A stretch of DNA of 35,840 nt, taken from Bacilli bacterium. Lineage in GTDB: Bacteria; Bacillota_I; Bacilli_A; RFN20; CAG-826. The DNA lies in contig JAKSHZ010000017.1 in assembly GCA_024399115.1 (NCBI GenBank), positions 1 through 35,840 of the forward strand. The letters are read 5' to 3'. Position numbers and translations under genes: made by a program. Position 1 is the first letter of the stretch; each line of letters starts with the position of its first letter. Under the pieces are notes generated by a model, which saw only the letters and a program-made list of their open reading frames with translations, had not been told where the DNA came from and did no database searches. Below are positions 6,379 to 13,219 of this stretch, in pieces.

Positions 6379-7146
6379 ATGTTGCCAAGTAGAGAATATG
6401 GCCTAAAAAACGAAAAAGACATTATCGACTATTTAAATGAGAAGAGATTCAAAGATCTAAATGAGAAGTGGAAAAATCACATCAAACATATGTTTCCATT
6501 TGTTATTGAGAAGGATTTGATCCATTGTTCTCACTATGAAGATCAAAATGGAAAGCCTGACATTGTCATCACTGTAAGACACACAAATATGTATGTTTCA
6601 ATCAAAACAGGAAAGAAGTGCAGTATGCATCAAGAACCGATAGAAACTTTCTTAGCGTTCTTAAAGAAGAAAGGCGTTTCAGATAGAACACTAAAGATAA
6701 TTAAGTTCTATCAATATGGCGAAACTGAAAAACTAAATAATAACGGTAGACCTTTCACCCCTAAAGAATTAGAAGAAAAGTTTAAAGACTACTTCACTGA
6801 AGCTTCAAAAGATTTAGATAAGTTAGAAATAATCGACGCGGTTATCTTTAGATCTATATTAAAAGGATGTGTTTTAAAGAGATATAAGGTTAACTATCTA
6901 TATTATGGAAATCTTGAAACAGGATATCTATTAAGTGAAGAAGACATTTATAGTTTAGTTTTACAATATAGAAATCATGATAAAACAGCTATTCATTTTG
7001 GTGGATTAAACCTTCAACCCGCAAGAAGAGAAAGAAGCAATATTAAGTATCACGATATAAGAATTAAGTGGCCGATTCTTTCTTTACTTTATTATAGAAG
7101 TGAAGAAGAACTTAGAGACATTGTTAAAGGCAAAATAAAAGTCTAA
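6379..7146 (+). CDS. Putative PD-(D/E)XK-type nuclease
   Basis: This 255-aa protein has the beta-hairpin signature of restriction-endonuclease-like folds. GKPDIVITV carries the first acid (D61), followed by MYVSIKTGK with the catalytic-type lysine K76 on the next strand. The usual acid before the lysine is Ser, as in some restriction enzyme families. The rest is charged and mostly helical, without membrane segments. The Shine-Dalgarno is AAGGAGGG. No methyltransferase or helicase lies beside it, so an orphan restriction or DNA repair role is possible. The stop lies 1 nt from the convergent HAD gene with no terminator between, so the two mRNAs overlap. Confidence 0.5.
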   Translation: MLPSREYGLKNEKDIIDYLNEKRFKDLNEKWKNHIKHMFPFVIEKDLIHCSHYEDQNGKPDIVITVRHTNMYVSIKTGKKCSMHQEPIETFLAFLKKKGVSDRTLKIIKFYQYGETEKLNNNGRPFTPKELEEKFKDYFTEASKDLDKLEIIDAVIFRSILKGCVLKRYKVNYLYYGNLETGYLLSEEDIYSLVLQYRNHDKTAIHFGGLNLQPARRERSNIKYHDIRIKWPILSLLYYRSEEELRDIVKGKIKV

Positions 7147-7147
7147 A

Positions 7148-7840
7148 TTAAAGTATATTTTCTATTTCCTTTAATGATAAAACTTCATAGTCAGGAACGA
7201 TCTTAAATGGTTTTACAAGATTATGTTTGTTAAAGAAGATAGTTTTGAACTCAGAATTGATTCCACCTTGAATATCACTGGTTAAAGAATCTCCAATCAT
7301 AACACATTGTTCTTTAAAATACTTTTCTTTCATTCTAGAAAAACATGCATCGAAGAATTCAACATTAGGTTTTGAAAAACCAAGATCTTCAGAAACAAAA
7401 ATGTAGTCAAATAAATCATACATTTTCCCTACTTTTAATCTGTTCAATTGCTGATTTAGTGGACCGTTAGATGCAGCACAAACCACATAATTCTTATCTT
7501 TTAAATAAGTTAGTAATTCGATAGCTCCATCTACTGGATAAGCATAGTTAAATAAAAACTCTCTAAAGTTAGCTTCAAATTTAACCCCATCAAAATTTAC
7601 ACCAAGTTCCTTAAAAACCAAATTAAATCTAGTGTCTTTAATTTGTTGGAACGTAATTTCTTTCTTTTGTAAACGTTCCCAAAGTTTAGAGTTAATTCTT
7701 TCAAAAGTAGAAAACATTTCTTCTGAGAATTCTCCTAGATTAAACTTCTTAAAACCATTTTCGATGCCAGTTCTAATAGCCATATCAAAATCAAGAAGAG
7801 TGTTATCGATATCTAAAAAGACTACTTTAATTTTGTTCAT
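7148..7840 (-). CDS. HAD phosphatase, YjjG/YfnB type
   Basis: This 230-aa HAD subfamily IA hydrolase most resembles YjjG-type nucleotidases, which dephosphorylate dUMP and non-canonical pyrimidine nucleotides. Motif I is FLDIDNTLLDF (D10, D12), motif II is AASNGP, motif III is FSKPN and motif IV is GDSLTSDIQGG, with a helical cap between motifs I and II. All catalytic residues are present. It is convergent with the nuclease gene at 6379. No Shine-Dalgarno is evident and an AT-rich TACAAT lies right before the ATG, so the start could be leaderless. Confidence 0.85.
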   Translation of the reverse strand: MNKIKVVFLDIDNTLLDFDMAIRTGIENGFKKFNLGEFSEEMFSTFERINSKLWERLQKKEITFQQIKDTRFNLVFKELGVNFDGVKFEANFREFLFNYAYPVDGAIELLTYLKDKNYVVCAASNGPLNQQLNRLKVGKMYDLFDYIFVSEDLGFSKPNVEFFDACFSRMKEKYFKEQCVMIGDSLTSDIQGGINSEFKTIFFNKHNLVKPFKIVPDYEVLSLKEIENIL

Positions 7841-8268
7841 ATTGTAATCGTAACAAATTTACGAACTTTTTTGAATTTGTATACTTGTAATAAGAGTTTT
7901 TTGGCTCGGTAATTCACCTGATGATTGGTCTTATTTTATTACTGGTCGGTTTTTATAAATTTGTAGTAACAAACGGCATTTACTATTGAAATGCATTTTT
8001 GAAAATGTGGAATGTGAGTTCTTTTTTAATCAAAAATAGCTCATCTTATCGGAATTGAAAATGCATTTGTCACATTGATACTTGAGGTGGGCATATTTGT
8101 ATTTATTAAAGAAAAAAATAAATTGAATTAACATAAATTAACTTTTATGTAATTTAAATCAGCCTAATAAAATGAATTCGCACTCTCTTATTATTAATTA
8201 AGTTTTTATAATAGTATTTTTACAATTTATTGTTTAAAATATGAACGTCAATTTTGTTCTACCTTATA
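7841..8268. other. AT-rich intergenic stretch with repeats at the start of the accessory segment
   Basis: I see no gene here. It contains a near-identical direct repeat (ATTGAAATGCATTTTTG at 7985-8001 and ATTGAAAATGCATTTG at 8054-8069). A 7-bp inverted pair, AATGTGA at 8011-8017 with TCACATT at 8070-8076, partly interleaves with it. A TATAAT at 8207-8212 is a possible -10 for the small gene at 8296. The repeats could be recombination remnants or part of an untranslated structure. Confidence 0.4.
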
Positions 8269-8289
8269 GGGCAAAGATGCCCAAGGAGG
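8269..8289 (+). promoter_or_regulatory. Hairpin abutting the Shine-Dalgarno of the 54-aa gene
   Basis: GGGCA-AAGA-TGCCC forms a perfect 5-bp hairpin that ends one base before an ideal AAGGAGG, 6 nt before the ATG at 8296. A hairpin in this position usually protects the mRNA 5' region or tunes ribosome access. Confidence 0.45.
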
Positions 8290-8295
8290 TATAAT

Positions 8296-8460
8296 ATGAA
8301 TTTTTTAGATTTTTTAAATTCTAAATTTGCAGTTGCTTTAGTTGAGAACGTTGCTAAGATTGTTTTGGTTTCCAAGATGTCTAAATGTGATTTATTACAA
8401 GCACTTAAGCTTTTAGTAGAACCTAGAAGCGAAAATTCTATTCCTGAAGTAGAACAATAA
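8296..8460 (+). CDS. 54-aa protein of unknown function
   Basis: A short protein with an N-terminal amphipathic or hydrophobic helix (LDFLNSKFAVALVENVAKIVLV), a second helix (CDLLQALKLLV) and an acidic tail. An in-frame ATG at 8254 exists, but the ideal AAGGAGG and the hairpin point to 8296. It is followed at once by a strong terminator, then by the HEPN-like gene. That arrangement would give a highly expressed small protein and low read-through expression of the large one, as in some toxin/antitoxin or phage-sensor pairs. The function is not recognisable from sequence. Confidence 0.6.
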   Translation: MNFLDFLNSKFAVALVENVAKIVLVSKMSKCDLLQALKLLVEPRSENSIPEVEQ

Positions 8461-8466
8461 TTGCGG

Positions 8467-8497
8467 ATAGCGCGTAGTTTTATGCGCTATTTTTTTA
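8467..8497 (+). terminator. Intrinsic terminator between the 54-aa gene and the HEPN-like gene
   Basis: A perfect 7-bp stem ATAGCGC / GCGCTAT with a 10-nt loop and a T7 tail. It starts 7 nt after the small gene's stop and ends 9 nt before the next ATG, overlapping the next gene's leader. It probably attenuates transcription into that gene. Confidence 0.85.
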
Positions 8498-8505
8498 GGG
8501 GATAT

Positions 8506-10155
8506 ATGAGATACGTAGATAGAGTAAGCCAAAATTTACAAAAAAAGTGTCGAAGCAATTTTTTAGATATTCTCGAGTATGGATATCACTCTTTTTCAAA
8601 TTTCGTAATAAAAGAGCAAATTAAACAAAGTGATCTTCAATTCGAGAAATATGGTTTTATGGGTTTTGACTTTCTTTCGTTCCAACAGATAAATAATTAT
8701 GAAACTTTTAAGAAAAGCGAAAGTGTAATAAGAAAGTATCTAATAAATAGAATTATTAAGGATCTTTTAGAGCAACTGTGCGGTTATAAAGTTACTGTTA
8801 TTGACGATTCTTGTAATCTATCAAATTTTGATTTTGAGAGCAGATGGCTTTGCGAACTTTTATATACTGATGGAAAAGATAAATGTGTTGTAAAATATGT
8901 TGATATTGTGTCAGATGAATTATTCGCGTTTTGTAGAAAAGTAGAAGCGGATAAACTTTACATTTTAGATACGAATGATTTGTGGAAACAAACGGATAAA
9001 GTTGAAAATTTGGCCGGCATTAAGGTAACTAGAGTAGGGTTTCTCAAATTTTTAAAAAGTTTTCTTCTTGAAAGCGAAACGCATTTCTTAAACCTCTTTT
9101 TCTATAAAGTTTTCGAAGAATATAAAGAGGAAGTAGGTTTGGATATAATAATTAAGTTAACGCCTTCTAAATTATTCAATTTAAGATTTGATGCAGAACA
9201 AGAATTTTTAAATTTTAAAAAAAACTTGGCTTTATTTAAAAAAATCGAAGAAGAAGGGCACAAACAATATTATGTTTACAAATTGCTGAATGATAGTAAC
9301 GCAGATTTGATTATTGATGTCTGTGAAGAATCCAAGAAGGCTCTTTTTGAATCTGGAGCTTTTGATAATTTTTTCAGTAATAATCTCTATAAAGTTTTAT
9401 TAGATCGTGATGATGCTTCCAAAAGTTTTTTAACATCCGAATATTTGTTTAATATCTATAATGAACATGATAGTTTGGATTATACATCTGTTGTTGCGGG
9501 CTATTTAAAATCGATAGAACAATTACTGCATAAAGTTGTTATGCAATACTTAGACAAGCAAAATGAATTTACAGGTTCTTTTTTTCGTATCAAATGTTCA
9601 TTCAATAATGGAACAATACCTTTAATCACAGAACGTATTGGCGATTTTGATACAACAATTGGGAGCTTAATTAATTTCTTGTCGTTATATAAGAAAAAAA
9701 TTTTTAAAGTTAGTGAGGTTTACTACAGAGTAGTCTTAAAGTGTTTGAGACAATATAAAACAGAGTGCAGGAATGGGAGTTTTCATTTACATAATAATTA
9801 TGATTGGAAAAAAATTGAGAAAATAAGACACAATACTTATGTTTTATACATTCTCTTGCTTGGCTCGATATATTTAAATGAATTACCTTCTAACAGTGAA
9901 GACAAAGTTGAACATTTGTATTATGCAATAAAGAAATTTGAGTTGGATAAAATTTTTGTTCAAAAGAATCAAGATTCTATTATTGAGATGTTTAATATAG
10001 TTCCGGACGATCAACTAGGACGTTTTGATGGATATGGTCATTTAAAAAAATGTAAAATAACAATCAAAAGTGAAAAGGGAGAAATACTCTCTATAAGCAA
10101 CGATAATTTTCCGTACAAGATTATTCTTTTTGGAGAACATGATAAGGATTTTTAA
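8506..10155 (+). CDS. Large protein with C-terminal HEPN-like domain, possible defence effector
   Basis: A 549-aa soluble protein. Residues about 360-475 are helical and carry RNGSFH at 422-427 within CRNGSFHLHNNYDW, followed by IRHNTYVLYILLLGSIY. This fits the R-N-x(3)-H active-site pattern of HEPN RNases and toxins. Residues about 90-185 (a short acidic strand, then CVVKYVD, then ADKLYIL) vaguely recall a degenerate Mrr-like fold; this is weak. I chose the ATG at 8506 (AGGGGAT leader) because the earlier in-frame starts lie inside the terminator. HEPN proteins of this size are often abortive-infection effectors; here that is inference. Confidence 0.5.
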   Translation: MRYVDRVSQNLQKKCRSNFLDILEYGYHSFSNFVIKEQIKQSDLQFEKYGFMGFDFLSFQQINNYETFKKSESVIRKYLINRIIKDLLEQLCGYKVTVIDDSCNLSNFDFESRWLCELLYTDGKDKCVVKYVDIVSDELFAFCRKVEADKLYILDTNDLWKQTDKVENLAGIKVTRVGFLKFLKSFLLESETHFLNLFFYKVFEEYKEEVGLDIIIKLTPSKLFNLRFDAEQEFLNFKKNLALFKKIEEEGHKQYYVYKLLNDSNADLIIDVCEESKKALFESGAFDNFFSNNLYKVLLDRDDASKSFLTSEYLFNIYNEHDSLDYTSVVAGYLKSIEQLLHKVVMQYLDKQNEFTGSFFRIKCSFNNGTIPLITERIGDFDTTIGSLINFLSLYKKKIFKVSEVYYRVVLKCLRQYKTECRNGSFHLHNNYDWKKIEKIRHNTYVLYILLLGSIYLNELPSNSEDKVEHLYYAIKKFELDKIFVQKNQDSIIEMFNIVPDDQLGRFDGYGHLKKCKITIKSEKGEILSISNDNFPYKIILFGEHDKDF

Positions 10156-10190
10156 GCTTTTCGCAAAAATTACACAGCACAGAATAGATG

Positions 10191-10238
10191 AAAATTTTTC
10201 ACAAATACCGAAGGGTGAGAGTGAAAAATTTTTATTAT
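10191..10238 (+). terminator. Terminator of the HEPN-like gene
   Basis: A perfect 12-bp stem AAAATTTTTCAC / GTGAAAAATTTT with an 18-nt loop, followed by TATTAT after the U-rich arm. It is AT-rich but long. It closes the transcript before the promoter-like TATAAT at 10261-10266. Confidence 0.6.
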
Positions 10239-10310
10239 ATTAATAATAAAAACAATGGTCTATAATACTCTCCACACATTAAAAAATATATGTGAGAAAG
10301 GAGAAAAAAT

Positions 10311-10730
10311 ATGCAAGAAGAGAAGATTTTATTGCCATTATCTTTTACTTATAACTTGGCAAAAGCTCACAATATGTGGGTTTATTCTGAAGACGAAACC
10401 AAACTTAAATCATTTTTATTTGAACTTTTAAGAAACGCAAAAATAGAAAGTGAAAACAGCTCGTCTGAAATAATTGGACTTTTTCAAAATGATAAGGAGG
10501 CTAAAAAAACAATAAAAGATTATTCCAATTATGTTGCTAAAGCCTATCTTGAAGATGAAGAAAGAAAAATTAGATTACTTTTTATTTATACAGACTATTT
10601 ATCTCATGACTTATTGCATTTACTTCAAATAGGGTATGCTCTGGGATTCTATATAGTTTTAGGTACTACTAAGAAAATTAATTCATCTTTTAGGGCAAAT
10701 ATTAACGCGCAAATAAATCTTGATATATAG
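10311..10730 (+). CDS. 139-aa protein of unknown function
   Basis: A predicted helical, acidic, soluble protein with no signal peptide and no motif I recognise. A moderately hydrophobic segment near residues 105-122 (LLHLLQIGYALGFYIVLG) could be a buried or membrane-touching helix. The Shine-Dalgarno is AAAGGAG, and a TATAAT lies about 45 nt upstream at 10261-10266. It is followed after 16 nt by the lipoprotein gene and then by the M48 protease, so the three may form one operon. Confidence 0.65.
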   Translation: MQEEKILLPLSFTYNLAKAHNMWVYSEDETKLKSFLFELLRNAKIESENSSSEIIGLFQNDKEAKKTIKDYSNYVAKAYLEDEERKIRLLFIYTDYLSHDLLHLLQIGYALGFYIVLGTTKKINSSFRANINAQINLDI

Positions 10731-10746
10731 AAGGAGGAAGAAATTT

Positions 10747-11196
10747 ATGAAGAAAAAAATAAAAATTTTAGTTGGCTCATTAGTTTTATTGTTGAGCGCT
10801 TGTAATGGTTCTACAAATAATAATCAACAACCATCTGGTGAAACAATTAATGAGAGTTCAAAAACAGAAGAAAAAGCGACAATTAAAAATCTTAATGAAA
10901 TGGTTGATTTTTTTGTCAAAGAAAAACTGGTATACGGAGAAAAATCTATACCTTCGTATTTTATGTTATCTGGTGTAATTGCTGGAGTTAAATACAATAA
11001 CAATTCAGATTTTTATGCCGAAATCTATGAATATAGTTCTAAAGCACCATCGAAAGCATCTATTCTTGGCATAGAATTTTCGTATAGTGCCGTTAATGGT
11101 AGATTTGCTCTTATCGTTAACCAAATGGGATCTACTACAAAAACATCTAAAGAAACAAAATTATTGGATTGTTTCAAAAGTTTGAATACAAAATAG
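10747..11196 (+). CDS. Small lipoprotein of unknown function
   Basis: A 149-aa precursor. KKKIKILVGSLVLLLSAC is a lipoprotein signal peptide with lipobox LSAC and the lipidated cysteine at residue 19. A short Asn/Gln/Ser-rich linker and a compact domain of about 100 residues follow. An AGGAGG-type leader lies 5-11 nt before the ATG; an earlier in-frame ATG at 10720 overlaps the previous gene and would put charged residues in front of the signal. The domain is not recognised. It sits between the 139-aa gene and the M48 protease. Confidence 0.75.
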   Translation: MKKKIKILVGSLVLLLSACNGSTNNNQQPSGETINESSKTEEKATIKNLNEMVDFFVKEKLVYGEKSIPSYFMLSGVIAGVKYNNNSDFYAEIYEYSSKAPSKASILGIEFSYSAVNGRFALIVNQMGSTTKTSKETKLLDCFKSLNTK

Positions 11197-11238
11197 CAAC
11201 TATTAATAGTAAATCATAATCAATAGAAAGGAGCCGAA

Positions 11239-12216
11239 ATGCCTATAAAATATAATCAATTTATTCACCCTTGTGACATTAAAGCAAAACAATTTTTAAA
11301 TAAAATCCCCGCTTTTAGAAAAATGTCTGATATGTTTATGAGAGATTTTGCTGAAAAAAGTTTCCTTTTACAAAATATGGCTGGGAAAATTAGACTTAGC
11401 GAGAAACAAATGCCTCAAATTTATAATCTTTTATTGCCTGTTTGTGAAAAATTGAAAATCGAAGTTCCAGAATTATATTTAGAGTTAGATAGAACTCCAA
11501 ATGCGTATACATTTGGTGATAAAAATGCGGCTATCGTAATAACATCTGGTTTAGTGGAAACTATGACAAATGAAGAAATTCAAATAGTTATGGCACATGA
11601 ATGTGGTCACATTTTGTGTCAGCATACTCTTTACTCAAGTATTATTAAAGTAATTGCAAACACAGCAACATTGATCACTAAAGGAATTACTAGATATCTT
11701 TACACGAACATCATTATTAGAGCGCTACGCTACTGGGAAAGATGTAGTGAACTTTCTGCTGATAGGGTGTCTGCTTTCTTTGCTGGTTCCAGCGAACCTG
11801 TTGTTAAAGTTATGATGCGATTAGCTGGGGGCGGGAAGAATTTAAATATGGATTTTAACACTGACGAATTTTTAAACCAAGCAAAGCAATTCAAAGAACA
11901 CGTTGAAGAGTCGACAGAAAATTCTATTTTTGCATTTCAACTCTTTTCAATGAATACGCATCCATCATTAACAATTAGAACAATTGAAATTACAACATGG
12001 TGCAGCTCTGACCAATTTAAGAGCATTATAAACAATTCATATAATGAGGAATTAGTTCTTGATAATGATTTGGATGAATTTAATACAGAAGAGAAAGAAA
12101 AATTATTTAAATTAAACTATAAAGATAAAATATATGAGTTTTGCAGAGAAGTTCGAGAAAAGATCGAGTTATTAAAAAAGAAAATAGAGAAGTTTAAAGA
12201 AGTTTTTTCCGAATAG
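11239..12216 (+). CDS. M48-family zinc metalloprotease, soluble
   Basis: A 325-aa predicted zinc endopeptidase. The zinc motif HECGH lies at 120-124 and the third ligand Glu171 lies in ELSADR, both typical of M48 (HtpX/Ste24-like) peptidases. Unlike HtpX it lacks clear transmembrane helices and has instead a Lys/Glu-rich coiled-coil tail (about 285-320). It is therefore probably cytoplasmic or peripheral, of the stand-alone M48 type often annotated in anaerobic Bacillota. The Shine-Dalgarno is AAAGGAG. It is the last gene of the 10311-12216 group and ends at a strong terminator. Confidence 0.85.
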   Translation: MPIKYNQFIHPCDIKAKQFLNKIPAFRKMSDMFMRDFAEKSFLLQNMAGKIRLSEKQMPQIYNLLLPVCEKLKIEVPELYLELDRTPNAYTFGDKNAAIVITSGLVETMTNEEIQIVMAHECGHILCQHTLYSSIIKVIANTATLITKGITRYLYTNIIIRALRYWERCSELSADRVSAFFAGSSEPVVKVMMRLAGGGKNLNMDFNTDEFLNQAKQFKEHVEESTENSIFAFQLFSMNTHPSLTIRTIEITTWCSSDQFKSIINNSYNEELVLDNDLDEFNTEEKEKLFKLNYKDKIYEFCREVREKIELLKKKIEKFKEVFSE

Positions 12217-12240
12217 AATTGTATTGAATGGTATAAAAAT

Positions 12241-12275
12241 GAGTGGAGGACATTTGGCGTCCTCACTCTTTTTTT
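12241..12275 (+). terminator. Intrinsic terminator after the M48 gene
   Basis: GAGTGGAGGAC / GTCCTCACTC form a stem of 10 pairs with one bulged G and a 7-nt loop, followed by T7. Confidence 0.92.
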
Positions 12276-12285
12276 GATACCGAAA

Positions 12286-12812
12286 TATAATAATCGTGTT
12301 CTTGATAAGAGAATAACATTGGAACCCAGTGAAGTCATCTTGCTGATGGCTGGGGCCCAACCAGAATAGAAGATAATATGGGATACTGTATTACTAACGA
12401 GACCTATATGGTACACGGGATTAAAATACCGCTTTGGTTGGTGGCGCAATACGCTCTTCGATGTAAATGACTACCAGAACAGGCACGACAAGAGGCTCCG
12501 TAGCAATACGTCCCGCGAAAAGATATTAGCCTGAGAAACTATTATCTTCGCTCTCAAAGGAAGTGTTTGGCTTGATGAAAGGTAACTTTCTATAACTGAT
12601 TTGGTAGGTTCGAGTAGGCATATGCCAGCAGGAAAGATCTTCATGCTGAAGCTTGCTGAAAGTTGGAGGATGATATAATTCCTCCCGTTGTTTCGGGTAA
12701 AACCCATTCCAGAAGCCTTAGAGTCGCTCTCTATTGCTCAGCCTGGCGTGAACGTGCATGAACAACAAATTAGAGTAAGTATTGTACGACGAAGGTCGCC
12801 AATGCTTTTTTT
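12286..12812 (+). ncRNA. Long structured non-coding RNA, about 510 nt, class not recognised
   Basis: This stretch is visibly richer in G+C than its surroundings, has no good gene, and is dense in hairpins. Examples: CCCA..GTCATC with GATGGC..TGGG at 12325-12354; a 10-bp stem at 12520-12529/12539-12548 extended by GCG/CGC; GAAAG-GTAA-CTTTC with a GNRA loop at 12577-12590; GGCATATGCC at 12617-12626; nested stems at 12626-12658; GGAGGA/TCCTCC at 12665-12685; GGGT/ACCC at 12695-12705. A TATAAT at 12286-12291 gives a start near 12298, and an intrinsic terminator ends it near 12812. Length and style recall large ornate RNAs such as ROOL, GOLLD or OLE, but I cannot assign one. I found no RNase P, tmRNA or group II intron landmarks. 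Confidence 0.75.
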
Positions 12813-13044
12813 GTTTTTGGACAAAAAGAAAACATCCATTAAGGATGTCCATTGCAGATACGTTGAAGTAATCTGCGAATGTATTGATAACGTCAATACT
12901 CGTTGTGCCATTGGTTTCAATACGACGTAAGTTACGTGTGCTGTAGCCAATGTCATCAGCTAACTCGTCTTGTGTAAGACCGCATGTTAGCCTTAAGGCC
13001 TTAATAGACTTGCCTATTAAGTGTGAATCAATTAATTTGCTCAT
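12718..13044 (-). CDS. Xre/Cro-type HTH regulator, with a terminator inside its reading frame
   Basis: A 108-aa frame. Residues about 8-62 form a classic HTH_3 domain: IGKSIKALRLTCGLTQDELA, then GYSTRNLRRIETNGTTS and VINTFADYFNVS. GGAGG is 8 nt before the ATG at 13044. After MDILNG an intrinsic terminator (12821-12851) lies within the frame, and the last 30-odd codons run antisense to the end of the structured RNA with atypical composition. Either the native stop has been lost (a recently damaged or extended gene), or the mRNA ends without a stop, as in tmRNA-regulated genes such as arfA/brfA. The DNA-binding part looks intact. Confidence 0.65.
   Translation of the reverse strand: MSKLIDSHLIGKSIKALRLTCGLTQDELADDIGYSTRNLRRIETNGTTSIDVINTFADYFNVSAMDILNGCFLFVQKQKKHWRPSSYNTYSNLLFMHVHARLSNRERL
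12779..12812 (+). terminator. Intrinsic terminator of the structured RNA
   Basis: A stem GTATTG..CGAC / GTCG..CAATGC (small internal loop, GAAG tetraloop) is followed by T7, G and T5. It sets the plus strand as the RNA's strand. Confidence 0.8.
12821..12851 (-). terminator. Intrinsic terminator within the Xre-type ORF
   Basis: On the minus strand ACATCC-TTAAT-GGATGT is followed by TTTCTTTTTG. It faces the plus-strand terminator of the structured RNA, only about 10 bp apart, forming a convergent pair. Confidence 0.65.
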
Positions 13045-13219
13045 TTCCATAACCTCCATAATTAACTGAGATCTTTTCATGTTCCTGATTCACTTCTGGA
13101 TTATCAATGAGCCAATATATGCTAATTGGAAAAAGGATTTTTGTAAAGAATTTTGTGATTAAATTTATTAGAAAAATAAAAATGTCCATTTTGTAGATTA
13201 AATAAGTTATTATTTTTCT

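Noticed and set aside
8461-8505. Upstream start codons (TTG at 8461 and ATG at 8482) for the HEPN-like gene
   Set aside because: This stretch is an intrinsic terminator; the AGGGGAT leader points to the ATG at 8506.
12117-12449. Minus-strand frame across the end of the M48 gene and its terminator
   Set aside because: It is antisense to a strong protein family match and runs through a terminator stem.
12276-12812. RNase P RNA, tmRNA, T-box leader or group II intron
   Set aside because: I looked for their landmark sequences (GAGGAAAGTC core, tag-peptide frame, GGGTGGTACCGCG box, GTGYG start and domain V) and found none.
12471-12930. Open frames on both strands across the structured RNA
   Set aside because: They lack leaders, have no recognisable protein character and coincide with hairpin stems; composition fits structural RNA rather than coding sequence.
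8254-13044. Complete prophage or transposon
   Set aside because: No integrase, transposase, phage structural gene or clear terminal repeats are seen; it is only described as accessory-like.
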